Shown here: piece after piece, positions 1 through 9,654 of the stretch | Numbering within the stretch: the first letter of the stretch is position 1 | How the letters are laid out: every line of letters begins with the position of its first letter | Source of the DNA: Amoebophrya sp. A120 | Lineage: Eukaryota; Sar; Dinophyceae; Syndiniales; Amoebophryaceae | Direction: 5' to 3' | Length of the DNA: 64,000 bases | NCBI GenBank assembly: GCA_905178155.1 | Contig: CAJINV010000013.1 | Span: 1,988,281 to 2,052,280 of the forward strand | Made by a program: the position numbers and the translations under genes | Notes under the pieces: model-generated | The model's database searches: none | The model's input: only the letters and a program-made list of their open reading frames with translations | What the model was told of the DNA's origin: nothing

Positions 1-1
1 T

Positions 2-968
2 TGCACAACTGCTGATGGAGGAGCTGCTGCAGCAGGTGGACTAGAACCGGCCGCCGGGGCTAATAGCACGAGCAGCAGCTCCGCATTGAAGCTGTTCCTG
101 GAGATATGGAGAGAAAAAAGTTTGTCACAGTCAGTAAGTTGCAGGCTTTGCATTACAAATTTTTTTCGCATCACAGCTTCTCCTTGTATTGCAGAAACAC
201 TAGGGAAATTCCTTATGGAGTGTGGCTGTGATGCATTTTTACGCATGACAGACAATTTTGTCTTGCAAAAATGCCCATGAGTGATCGTGACGAACTTTTT
301 TCTTTTGATAGGAGATCTCCTCTTTCAAAGTGAACGACATTCTGCTGGACGATCACGCGTATCAAATGCAAAAATGTCTGGGCCTGGAAGAATGCAAGAC
401 TTGTCATGCAGATTTCTCATGACCCATGATGCCTGTAATGCTTGGCCTAGCATCGCAGACTTTTAGAGAGCTTCCTGCTGATGCACCTTCCGCATGAGAA
501 ATGGCCCGTCCGTGTAGCAAAAACTGCACCCCTCTTGCCGGTCATGCAATACAAATTTTTTTAGAGTCCAAAAACAGCACGACAAGTTGCAACGTTCCAG
601 ACCTAGACATTTTTGCAGTTGATAACGCGTGGCTGCGTCCCGTGTGGCGCCGGGTGTACCCAAAGATTGACGAGATGCTCCAGGGAATTGCGCAGACCGC
701 CGTGCAGAAATGGATCCAGGAAAACCAGAGTAAAGCAAGCATGATCAACGCTCTGATGCTATGCATTGCAACCGTCGTGTCTGCTGGGCTTTGGAGTAAA
801 TTTGTCATGCTGATGCTACTTACCAGTAATGAAGTACAAAGAAATACAAGAGTCTACCTTGATACAACGTGGGTAGCAAACGCTGTCAAATTTTGGTCAC
901 CCGAAGAGGACGGCGGGACCCCGATAAGTCATAGCAATGATAATTGCTATGACTGCCTGCGCAAATAA
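2..968 (+). CDS. 3' part of a plus-strand gene, SMP-like segment (tentative)
   Basis: Three exons are readable: 2-133, 312-359 and from 630 on. Intron 1 is canonical (GTAAGT at 134, AG at 310-311). Intron 2 is the introner element at 360-624. Exon 1 is open from the window edge and is Ala/Gly/Ser-rich, then helical. Exons join in phase: ...FKVNDILLDDHA then WLRPVWRRVYPKIDEMLQ. The pattern W-L-x4-5-aromatic-P-x-I-D followed by an amphipathic helix resembles the start of SMP lipid-transfer domains of extended-synaptotagmin-like proteins. That is a weak resemblance, not a proven homology. Coding is convincing to about 735; the frame then stays open to TAA at 966-968, but that part may be intronic. 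The gene starts outside the window. Confidence 0.6.
360..624 (+). mobile_element. Introner element 1 (265 bp), TSD ACGCG
   Basis: The left end is TATCAAATGCAAAAATGTCT and the right end is its near-perfect inverse, ending GTTGATA. The 5-bp duplication ACGCG lies at 355-359 and 625-629. Deleting the element plus one ACGCG joins codons GAT CAC GCG to TGG CTG CGT without a shift, so it behaves as a spliced intron. Confidence 0.9.
927..954. other. Perfect 12-bp hairpin with GATA loop
   Basis: AGTCATAGCAAT at 927-938 and its exact inverse at 943-954 are separated by the loop GATA. It lies near the end of the open frame of the first gene. It could be a small intronic hairpin or an RNA structure; nothing else is visible. 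Confidence 0.5.
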
Positions 969-1789
969 ACCCTCCGCTTTTCGATCTCGTGGGACATTAA
1001 CTTCATCTTCACTAACATGTAAGTGCACTATTCCAAAGAATGCAGGCATGTTTGCGATGCATAGATGAAATACCTGGGCAACTTCTGCACCTGCTGCGGG
1101 AAGGGTATGGTGGCGGAAAAACAAAGAGCCACACCATCACTGCTTTAGTTGCATCTACTAGACGAAAAAAAAAATGTGTGTCATTATCGTCGTCGTTGGT
1201 ATGAACAACTTGTAAGTTGAAATGAATGCAAGGATGAAGAAGGCTAGAACCACCCGGACGCGAAGTACTTCTAGTCCGTGTGAAGTTTTTTTCAGTCATC
1301 CAATCCATCGTCATGCTCATGCGAAAAGAGTCCCAGCCGAGGCAAAAGTAAGGCGGCCGATGCAAAAAGCTTCACAGTGATAGGCAGGTGAGGGTAGCTT
1401 GTTTTCCGTCCCATAAAATTGTAGACGAGACTGTGCGGGACAGGGCCACTGTACAAATGTACAACTCAGAGGAGTTTCTGTTTCTTTGAGGAGTTGCAAT
1501 GCATTCGATTTCGAAGAACCCTATGTACTAGAAGACTAGAACGCAGACGAGTTATTGAATCCATTCCGTAAAATTTTCCTGTTTGCCGAAAACGAAACTG
1601 AGTCATGAACATATTCCCATAACATTGCACGGCATTTTTGGTTATGAGTTTGCTTCTGGTGGTTGTATTGCAGCAACTATTTCTTACTTGATGTTTGCTA
1701 AGTTTAGTATGAGGCGAATAAGCAGTGGGGTGGCCACTCCTTCTTTTGAGCCGTTCTCGAAAATAAAGCATGTTAGGACACGTTGATTT
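969..1789. other. Stretch without a recognised gene
   Basis: A possible canonical donor (GTAAGT after ACTAACAT) lies at about 1020. The frame before it, LRFSISWDINFIFTNM, could be another exon of the first gene. After that only short open frames are present on both strands, with no recognisable product. Confidence 0.3.
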
Positions 1790-1945
1790 CTAGAATATAG
1801 AAGTAGAAGCAGTGCTACTTGATGTTTCTTCTTGCCGACCCCGACGTCGTTCAAGAAAAGTCAGTTTCTGTTGTAGTTTCATCATACCTTCAATTACAGC
1901 CACAACTCCTGCGGCCACTATACGATGAACCGCGCCTTTCGGCAT
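1790..1945 (-). CDS. Possible small minus-strand exon, unknown product
   Basis: A 51-residue frame starts at the ATG at 1945 (MPKGAVHRIVAAGVVAVIEG...) and ends with a Ser/Thr-rich tail. It has a hydrophobic stretch followed by a basic, Gln/Glu-rich helix. It may be a small protein or the last exon of the gene at 2228-2575, which has the same strand. Family unknown; short enough to be chance. Confidence 0.3.
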   Translation of the reverse strand: MPKGAVHRIVAAGVVAVIEGMMKLQQKLTFLERRRGRQEETSSSTASTSIF

Positions 1946-2227
1946 GCGAAACGCAAGAATTCTGATCCAAAAAAAATATCTGGACAAGATGACGGAAAAT
2001 TTGGTTTTATTTGCACGGTGACGAACACGAAAGTTCCCGAATAAAGCAATCGCGCCCGTCGTTGTTGAGCATCAACATAACTTTAGCTATCTTAGATATT
2101 GTATACGGCTGGGGTGCTATTTTTTCTTTCCGTCTCGGTGGTGAGAAGACGATGCCTTGCGTATCAGTCTGTTCGGTTGGAACTCGTGAACCAACAGACT
2201 TCGTAACTTGTCGGATTATTTGTATTG

Positions 2228-2575
2228 TTATCCTCCCTGATGTTGATCGGTGCTAGCTGCGGTGTCAAGGTTTGAGATTGTTGTGATTTCGTGCTCTAGT
2301 ATGGATTCCATTCCATTTCTTTGATTGAAGATAGACATAGATGTGCGGCATTTTCGTGATAATGCGTTAGTGGAATTTCGGAGAAGCGGCAGGCACCTTG
2401 CACTCCGCAAGAGCCTAGTCCTCAGTGTCGGTTCTGTTTTGCCATCAAAATTGTTGCGTCGGTTCGTTGTGACTTGAAGTTCAACCACCTCGGCTTCTTG
2501 CGCAACACCTCGTACCTGTTGTAGTCCAACATTCACAAAAAGCAGAAGTATTGGCTCAGCCTCATGTCTTGTCAT
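2228..2575 (-). CDS. Hypothetical 115-residue protein
   Basis: The frame is open from the ATG at 2575 to the stop at 2228. The protein starts MTRHEAEPILLLFVNVGLQQ and has a mixed, non-repetitive composition with Glu/Val-rich and Arg-rich segments, unlike most shadow frames here. It has no cysteine cluster, membrane helix or known motif. It could be a first exon. Function unknown. Confidence 0.4.
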   Translation of the reverse strand: MTRHEAEPILLLFVNVGLQQVRGVAQEAEVVELQVTTNRRNNFDGKTEPTLRTRLLRSARCLPLLRNSTNALSRKCRTSMSIFNQRNGMESILEHEITTISNLDTAASTDQHQGG

Positions 2576-2957
2576 CGGTTATTACAACTATCTATCAGGA
2601 AAGTAGACCACCTCGTGTTTGCATTCCCCCCTTTATTTTTGTACTTACTACGTTTTTTGATTTTGCAAATCCAAATACCACCTGAAGCTCGATTTTTATT
2701 TGAAGCAAAAGCCTTTTGTCATTGTGCGGGTGCGCCCGCCCTCCGAGTACGTAATTAAAAATGTATTGTTTGTCTCATTTTGTTTAAGTTTTTGTTTTAC
2801 ATCTGCTGCTGATAATGTGCTTGTGCATAACTGAAATCGTTTTTCCGAAGGAGCCTGAGGCTCCTTCCCCACTGGCTGCATCAATCTACACAACTGTCTA
2901 TTTCAGTTCACCAGAACTACCTCCGCACATTTTGTGCTTCGAGCACTAGCACAGGAC

Positions 2958-3986
2958 ATGATGTTGAACACGACAACGCTGGCCGTAAAAATTAGGCGCC
3001 GTAACATCAAGCCGAGCTTTCCGGGCATCGTGGCAAAGTTGGGCCTCGTCTTGCTGTTGACACAACAACAAGAGAACGTCCAGTACGTGAACGCAGTCGA
3101 CTTCGGTCAGTATACGGAGAAGGTGATAAGCGCGCTCTTCTACGGGTCGTCCTCCAGCAGCTCCACCAAAGTGCAGGAAGATAGTGAATTTTCTCATCAG
3201 GAACATGCTCATGTTGTTCCCGCTCCCGCAGCTGGTGTAGTTGAAGATGCTAGTGGTCCTGGTCCTCCCACTACTGGTACAAGAACCGCTACAAATAAAC
3301 AAGAATCCGCTCATCTTTCAGGCGGCTTCATCGATGGACCAACTGGGACCACTTCTGCGTCGACCACAAGTTCCAACGACGGCCGAGACACGTATGACTT
3401 CTTGGAAATAAAAAAAGAAAAAAAGCGCCGACGCCTGCGCGGATGTGCAACCTGTGGCGAACCTCCAGCTGAACAACAAAAAAGACCTCCGCCCGTCACA
3501 CAAAATAATGCCGGGGGCCCAGCAGGCGGAAGAACAAATGCCCTTACCAGCACTTTAAACACCGGAGGCACAGCGCCAACGCCAACGCCAACGCCAGCCA
3601 CAGATCGTGAACCAGCAACAGAGCTCGCTAGTCGTGGTCCTCCACTTGGACCAGCAAAAGTAGTACAACCAGCAGACGAGCTATTTTTAGCGTCCACCGC
3701 AGCAACAGCAGCCAGTCTATCCGAGGACAATATCCGATATTCAGTCACCAAAACCACAAGTCGTCTCGCTAGTGATCCTCAACTTGAACAACCAGCACAA
3801 GTACAACACCCAGCAGAAGTGCAACCAGCCGTGGACCCATTGGCGTCCTCCAACAGCGCAGCACCAGCAGCCACCGGCGCAGCACCATTCCAAGGATTAA
3901 TCGAACCAATACCAAGGGCGCCCGGTGATAGGCCAACGACACAGGGACCCCCTACGGTATTCAAGCCCCCACATCTTCAACAATAG
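2958..3986 (+). CDS. Low-complexity Pro/Ala/Thr-rich protein with N-terminal hydrophobic segment
   Basis: One uninterrupted 342-residue frame. The start is the ATG at 2958, directly followed by a second ATG. The basic N-terminus is followed by IVAKLGLVLLLT at about residues 28-39, suggesting a signal peptide or signal anchor. The next 70 residues include a Ser run. A strongly basic cluster (IKKEKKRRRLRG) follows at about residues 153-164, then a lone CATCGEPP. The rest is disordered Pro, Thr and Ala-rich sequence with a PTPTPTP run. Long disordered tails are typical of proteins in this window. No family recognised. Short intron-like extensions at either end cannot be excluded. Confidence 0.6.
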   Translation: MMLNTTTLAVKIRRRNIKPSFPGIVAKLGLVLLLTQQQENVQYVNAVDFGQYTEKVISALFYGSSSSSSTKVQEDSEFSHQEHAHVVPAPAAGVVEDASGPGPPTTGTRTATNKQESAHLSGGFIDGPTGTTSASTTSSNDGRDTYDFLEIKKEKKRRRLRGCATCGEPPAEQQKRPPPVTQNNAGGPAGGRTNALTSTLNTGGTAPTPTPTPATDREPATELASRGPPLGPAKVVQPADELFLASTAATAASLSEDNIRYSVTKTTSRLASDPQLEQPAQVQHPAEVQPAVDPLASSNSAAPAATGAAPFQGLIEPIPRAPGDRPTTQGPPTVFKPPHLQQ

Positions 3987-4384
3987 AGTGACCACCTCGG
4001 GCAGTGACTTTGAGAGGGATCTCGCCTCGTGGGCGTGGCGTCTTCTCAGGTACAATTATAAGTATCCAAAGCAGCTAGACTCTAGCTGCTTTGGCTCCTC
4101 TAGTAGAGGAGCCAAATGCAAATACAACTTCCCAATATTTCTAGTGCGTGAGAGAATGGAAAGGCAACCACTCAACAGTATCGCCGCGTACCCATCAGAA
4201 CATCAGATGACATCAACCGGAGAAAAAATCGACGCGCTTTTCATTTGAAAGCCACACTACCGGATGACTAACACACATCTAAACAGAATCAGAAACGTCT
4301 ACACGATGAAAATAAAACCACCCGCGCACTTTTTCCCTTGTTATTGAGTAGTGCCCGTTTGCTCTGTCGTGTTTGTTAGTGTCC

Positions 4385-4580
4385 TCCCCGCCCTTGCAGG
4401 GAAGGGGGGCTACCAGCAGGTAGTCAATTGTTCGGCTGCGAACTACATCATAGCACAGACTTCGGACACAGAAAGTCTGTCAGTCTTGCTAACGAACAGC
4501 CCGCCCTTGCGGGGAAGGGAAGCTATCGGATGCTAGTTAATTAGAACAAAACGCCTCGCCCTTGTAGGGAGGGGCGCCTA
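4385..4580. repeat. Three degenerate copies of a GCCCTTG-GGGAAGG motif
   Basis: The motif CGCCCTTGCAGGGAAGG recurs near 4388, 4503 and 4557 with small changes. The first two copies are followed by similar sequence ending GTAGTCAATT or GCTAGTTAATT. The core CCCTTG/AGGG is a small palindrome. Confidence 0.5.
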
Positions 4581-4879
4581 GCACGAGCTCGCAGCTGGTG
4601 TCGAGTAGGCCAATTTCCCAACGACCCTTCTGTGCTATGATTGCAATACAAGAAAAAAAAATGGCTGTCGAATCTGGAGCGAGTGCTGAATTGTCGCCCT
4701 GCATCGTGGCACGCCCTCGGGTCATTAGAACTTCCACGGCTGCAGTGTAGAGCTCCTCGCTGTTCGCTGGATAAGCGGCTGCTCCAGTTGGGCCCCCTGG
4801 CACCCTAATCCTACTGCGGCCGCGCCCCCGCCTGCTGCGCGCAGTCAGGGTCGCAGAGAATCGGCTTAATGCCCACTCG

Positions 4880-5034
4880 TTGCTATGCGTACTATGCGTG
4901 CTATGCTTGCTATGTTTGCTGTGTCGGGGGTGCCACAGCACACATAGCACACAATTTTGGCCCGCGCACGGTGCTGTGCGTGCTATGCGTGCTGTGCGTG
5001 CTATGCGTGCTATCGTTGCTGTGGGCCGCTCGGT
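4880..5034. repeat. TGCTATGCG short-unit array in two blocks
   Basis: Degenerate repeats of GCTATGCGT occupy about 4880-4920 and 4974-5028. A short inverse piece (CACATAGCACAC) sits between them near 4940. On the minus strand the array reads as His-Ser-Thr repeats, a by-product rather than evidence of a protein. The surrounding 4536-6060 is GC-rich with only shadow frames, and I see no gene in it. Confidence 0.55.
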
Positions 5035-6213
5035 AATGCGACCACAGCAACGAGTGGCTCGGCCCTGCACCCCCCAGCAACGGCTCCAGGGAATGCCGCC
5101 GGAGCGCTGGGCCAAGTGCGAATGGTGTGGCGCGGGCCGCCGCAACGCGGCCGCCAACGGAAATTCCTAGCGCGCCTGCCTCAGGTGGTGGGCGGCTTTG
5201 CTTCTGGTTACCATCCGAATCGCCCGGCACAATCTGCGCCGGCTCTTTTTTCTTTTTGTGAATGCGATCATAGTGATTTAGGGTCGTTGGGAATTGACCT
5301 ACATAACTGGTGCAAAAGTCTCTTCGCATAGCCGACCACGTAGCGGAAGACATTGAGCGAGACGCAGCCTGCTTCCCGCAGGGAGCTAGACACACCGGCC
5401 CCGGCTTCCTGGGTGCGGGTCTCAACGCAGTTAGGTTGGCCAGCAGCTAGCTAGCTACCGCGCGCGCCCCTCAGCGCTCGCAAGCACCAGGCGCAACGGC
5501 GCAACCCTGAGGCGGAGGTGGCGCGTCAGAGCACGCGGCCTCTGCAGCAATAGGGACGCACGCCAAGCGCAGGCGCTGACGGCACGAAGGGCCGCGACTG
5601 CCGAGAACCAACAAGAGGAAGCCGGGAGCTGCCCCAGTTCTTCGCCCGCGTGGCAGGACTGCTGTGTGTGGTGGCACCGGCTTCGCCGGGGACCCGTTAT
5701 CTTTAGTAGCTTGTCTTCCCTCTGTCTTTCGAATCGCGCGGGCCTTGTGAGGAATGCGACCGAGCCCAGACGGGAGAGCATTGCGGCGCCCCTCCTCTTC
5801 TGTCTAAGAAGCTGGGCAGACGAGGAGGGCGCAAAGCATCCGCGGAAGCGCAGGATGCCCCCCGACCGCATCACCTACAGGCTAGTAGCTTGTGACCGAT
5901 GTGCGCCGGCACTTCGCGGCAGAATCGAGCAACACGGCGCCAGCAGCGAGAATCGCCTTGATGTGGCCGTCAGGAACAAGGAATAGAGATTGCCGGAGCG
6001 TTTAAGTACGCCCGCCCCCCTAGGGGTCGCATAGGCTCCTCCCGGCTCCGATGTTCACCTCTTGTGCTGTTCGCCGGGCCTAGCCAGCCCCATGGCGAAC
6101 GCAGAGGGTAGCTTCACACCCTTGCTCGTCCGTACAAATCGTTTGGGTGGATCGCTTTCCCGGTGTCACGATCAAAAATCGAGCGGCACGTCCCCCAGAC
6201 ACAGGGCAAAGTG

Positions 6214-6256
6214 CGTCTGTATGTATGTATGTATGTCTGTATGTATGTGTTTGTTA
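6214..6256. repeat. TGTA microsatellite
   Basis: Seven or so TGTA units with two variant steps (TGTC, TGTG). Confidence 0.8.
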
Positions 6257-7960
6257 GTGTGTGCCCCTGAAACCATGGATCGGAGGTTAGTGCAATAGAT
6301 TGACTTGGTTTGATGCCTCGGTCGTGGTCGTGCGTGAAAATTTTCCGACATCGGTCACGGTCGTGAGCAATGAACATTTCGATGGTCTTGGGCTCAATTG
6401 CGGTCATGCGTTTTATGTTATCAACACCAACCTAGAAAAATAGAAAAGCCTTGGGAGCTGACAAAATTCATTCCGACGAAAAAATCCGACACATCAAAAT
6501 TAATGATTTCGCTATCGTTTTGATTTTCTATATTTTCAATTTTTGGTGTTGAGCGAATGACATATTGATGAGAAGAATGATGATAGACAATCTATCTTAG
6601 ATTTTCTCGGATCCATATCCATCCTAAGAGATAATTTAAATTATCATATGTAGTTGCAGCAGACAGTAAGCTTTCAAACAAAACTTCTACAACTTTTTAG
6701 CAAAACACTTCTCGAACCTTTTCACTTTTACAGACTTGTAACTCTCGACAACAAGGACTTCACTTTCAGGAAAATCTTTTCACTTTCTCAACTTTCGTAG
6801 GTACACCTAGACACTTTTCTTTATCTATGTTTTTCAGCAGCGAGCTCCCACTCCCAGCAGCAGTTCTTTTTTCTAAGGCAGAGGCCAAAGCTGCTCTGCC
6901 AAAAGGTCTTTTTTCTTGAAATAGCGCTAATCATGTGAGAGGAAAAGACAAATTCCAAACGGTTCCACATGACCTTCACCAACAAACAACAAAATTATCA
7001 TATCTATACATGACAAGAAAACAAGAAAATCGATGATGATATGATTTATGAAGATCACGGGTTTTTTCTTGAAATAGCGTTAGAGGAAAAAAGGTGTGTA
7101 AACGCGTTCCCACCTTCATGCATGAACACAAACAACAAACAAGATTTCGGATTTCATATGATAAAATCCAATTCGAAAGAATCTGGAAAATTGATTTTCT
7201 TCTTCGTGTTTCTTTTCTGGATATTCTGAAAAATAAAGAAAATATCCCAAATATGGTTCATATTCTATTATTGGAATCCAGGAATCATCGGAATGTAGGA
7301 TCTGGATTTTTCGTCGATGGCTTCTTGATTTTTTTTTTTGTGAAGATTTATGGTGTAGTCTTGAAAAAAATTTCAGAAATTTTGTATTTTGGAAAATCTT
7401 TCGAGACTTTTTAGAATATTGGAATTTTATGGATTTTGTAATTTTCAAAATGAATCAATATAAATAATATGAAATCCATTGAATTCCAAGATATCCATTG
7501 ACTTTAAAATTTTAGAAAATTTTTGAAAATTTTCCATTTTGATAATTCAGAATCTTAATTTTCATGTTGCTAATTCGGAATCTTATTTATCAATCACATT
7601 TCAAGATTTTTCATATTTTTTTTTTCTTTTATTTTTTTGAAAGGAAGAGGATATCCCAACTTCCATAATCAACATAAATCATATGATATCCATTGATTTC
7701 CAAAATATCCAATGATTCCTGGAATTTTATTTTTTCTTTCTTTCTTTCTTGTCATGTCTGGGTATGACTCAATTTGTCGTTTTAATCCCATCCGAGATTG
7801 TCTCTCTTTCATCTTTCTCATCGTCTTGTAATTCTCTCAAAAGATAAAGTAAATTCTAAACAAAGATAAAGAGATAATAATTTGATATTCGAAGAGTAAA
7901 GAGATAGGAAATTGATATTCGACAAGGAAAGGTAGGATTTCAAATTCTAGTTCGAGAATC

Positions 7961-8017
7961 AAAAATTTTTAAAGACATTGAAAATTTTTAAAGACATTGA
8001 AAATTTTTAAAGACATT
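7961..8017. repeat. Three tandem 19-20 bp units
   Basis: AAAATTTTTAAAGACATTG is repeated three times head to tail inside the AT-rich island. Confidence 0.85.
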
Positions 8018-8221
8018 AAAATTAAAAATAAAAGGTGTTCAATCTTGTTTACAATTGGTTAAAAGAGAAAAAGAATAATAAATCCACTTTGAGATTTCTA
8101 TTTTCACAAAAATCCAATTTTATTTTTTCTTTAGAATCAAAAAAAAATCATTGATTCAATTCCGAATCTCAGATCGATTTCGATGCATTTTTTTCAATGA
8201 CATCAAGAAACATTATATGAA

Positions 8222-8545
8222 CCAAGAAAGACAATCTCGGACCGGGCCTATGAGACAATTTGAATCATGCCCAGACATAAAAAAAAACCAAGATCTATAT
8301 CTTTCTGGATCGAATCATAGATTTTCTTTTTGAAATTTCCTTCCAGAATCCTGACATGCATGGAGAAATTTTTAAAAATATTATGACTACGACAATCAAT
8401 AATCCAGATCGATTGACAGAATCACCGAGAACAAATCGAGAACCACCACCACGATGATGAAAAGAAAAATCATCTCGGACCGGACCATCCAACGACAAAC
8501 TTGAATCAACATACCCAAAGAAAGAAAAGAAGAAATCCATCGAGA
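8222..8545. repeat. Two diverged direct copies of a segment of about 60 bp
   Basis: Segments beginning ATCTCGGACCGG at about 8232 and 8472 share order and wording (GACAA, then TTGAATCA, then CCCA) with many substitutions. The spacing is about 240 bp. This suggests an old tandem duplication in the AT-rich island. Confidence 0.45.
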
Positions 8546-9150
8546 GAATCTGATGAAAAAGATTTCATTGAATGCAGAAAAATTCATCATAGATCAATAT
8601 CGTGGCTGAGCGGTTTTGTTTTCATTTTATACTGTTCTCGTCGTGTAGTCTTTCGTTTTCTTTCTTTCTCCTTCGATTTCGAGGAGGTAGGAGTTTAAAA
8701 ATACAGATCATGTCGAGGACAAAAAAGATCGTTTTTTTTTTTCGAAAAGTGTTCATCTTTCTTCTCGTTCTTTTCATGTCGTGGGTGTCGTGGTCGTCTT
8801 GCTACTACTAAAGGGTCGCCAAAATTTGATCTTGCCCGCCCCGCTGGTGTTGAGTAGACTCCCCGCCCCATCGATTCCGCTGTTGTCCGCGCTCAGGCCC
8901 TTCGGGCCAGTATCCGTTATTTGCGATGTTGTTTCCAGCCGCTCGTCCGGCGGGACCGGATGTTGTTGTAAGTTTCTATCCCGTATCACGTGCAAAAGCA
9001 GAGTCGTGCGGGCAAGCGGATGCAGGAAAACAAGAAGTGCGCAAAGTACTGAGATGCCTAGGCCTTGTTGATATTAGCCTTCCTTTCTTTACAAGTGGGA
9101 GCCCAGCATTTACCTATCACGAATCACTGTTTTCACTCAATGTGGCCTCT

Positions 9151-9654
9151 ATATAACTTCGCCTTCACTGCGCAATTCACCCATAGGATGAAGGCGCGCG
9201 CAACTGAACAGAAGCGCAAGTGTTGTTGAGACAGAGCGCGCCTCAGACCGAATCGCACGACGCCCTGCGACGGTCACACTGGCAGCAAACAGAAAACCCG
9301 GCCGGCACAGCAAGCTACAGGGAGCAAGCCACGCAAGCCAGGCTCTCGAACCCCACAGAGCCACGTCCCGGACGTAGAGGTGGGCCAAGCCGTGGGACAC
9401 GACATGGGCCGCCGGACGCGTGGCTTGCGGGGGGTGCCGCAGGGTACCTTGCAACCAAGTCAAAGACGGGCGGGTGGGTGGGAGAAAAAACGCCAAGCCG
9501 AGGCAAGCCAAGGCGAGGTGAAGATTCAGGATAGAGGACAAAGACCCAGCCGAAGCTGGTCGGCGACGGGCAGCCAGCCCGCCGCCGAAGTGTGCAACCC
9601 TCTTGCTTGCTCTCTCAGGCGAAGGCGAACTGATATAAACGCTACGCGTGACAT
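9151..9654. mobile_element. GC-rich element, short copy (about 505 bp)
   Basis: The left end (9151-9421) matches 9653-9923 almost base for base; one T/A change was seen. The right end (9483-9655) matches 11876-12036, with an 11-bp indel. The copy therefore shares both ends with its longer neighbour but has a different, short middle. ATAT lies at the left boundary, the junction and the right boundary of the pair. The end-proximal words ATATAACTTCGCCTTC and ATATCAGTTCGCCTTC are inverted relative to each other. No coding capacity. Confidence 0.75.

Larger units (their letters stand above)
6420..8790. other. AT-rich island without genes
   Basis: Base composition changes sharply near 6420 and returns near 8790. 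The DNA between is dominated by A and T tracts, with runs such as CTTTCTTTCTTTCTT near 7740. Open frames are short, Lys/Ile/Phe/Ser-rich and look like composition artefacts. No gene is claimed. It could be DNA of foreign or organellar origin, a matrix or centromere-like segment, or a decayed element; the sequence does not decide. Confidence 0.6.
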
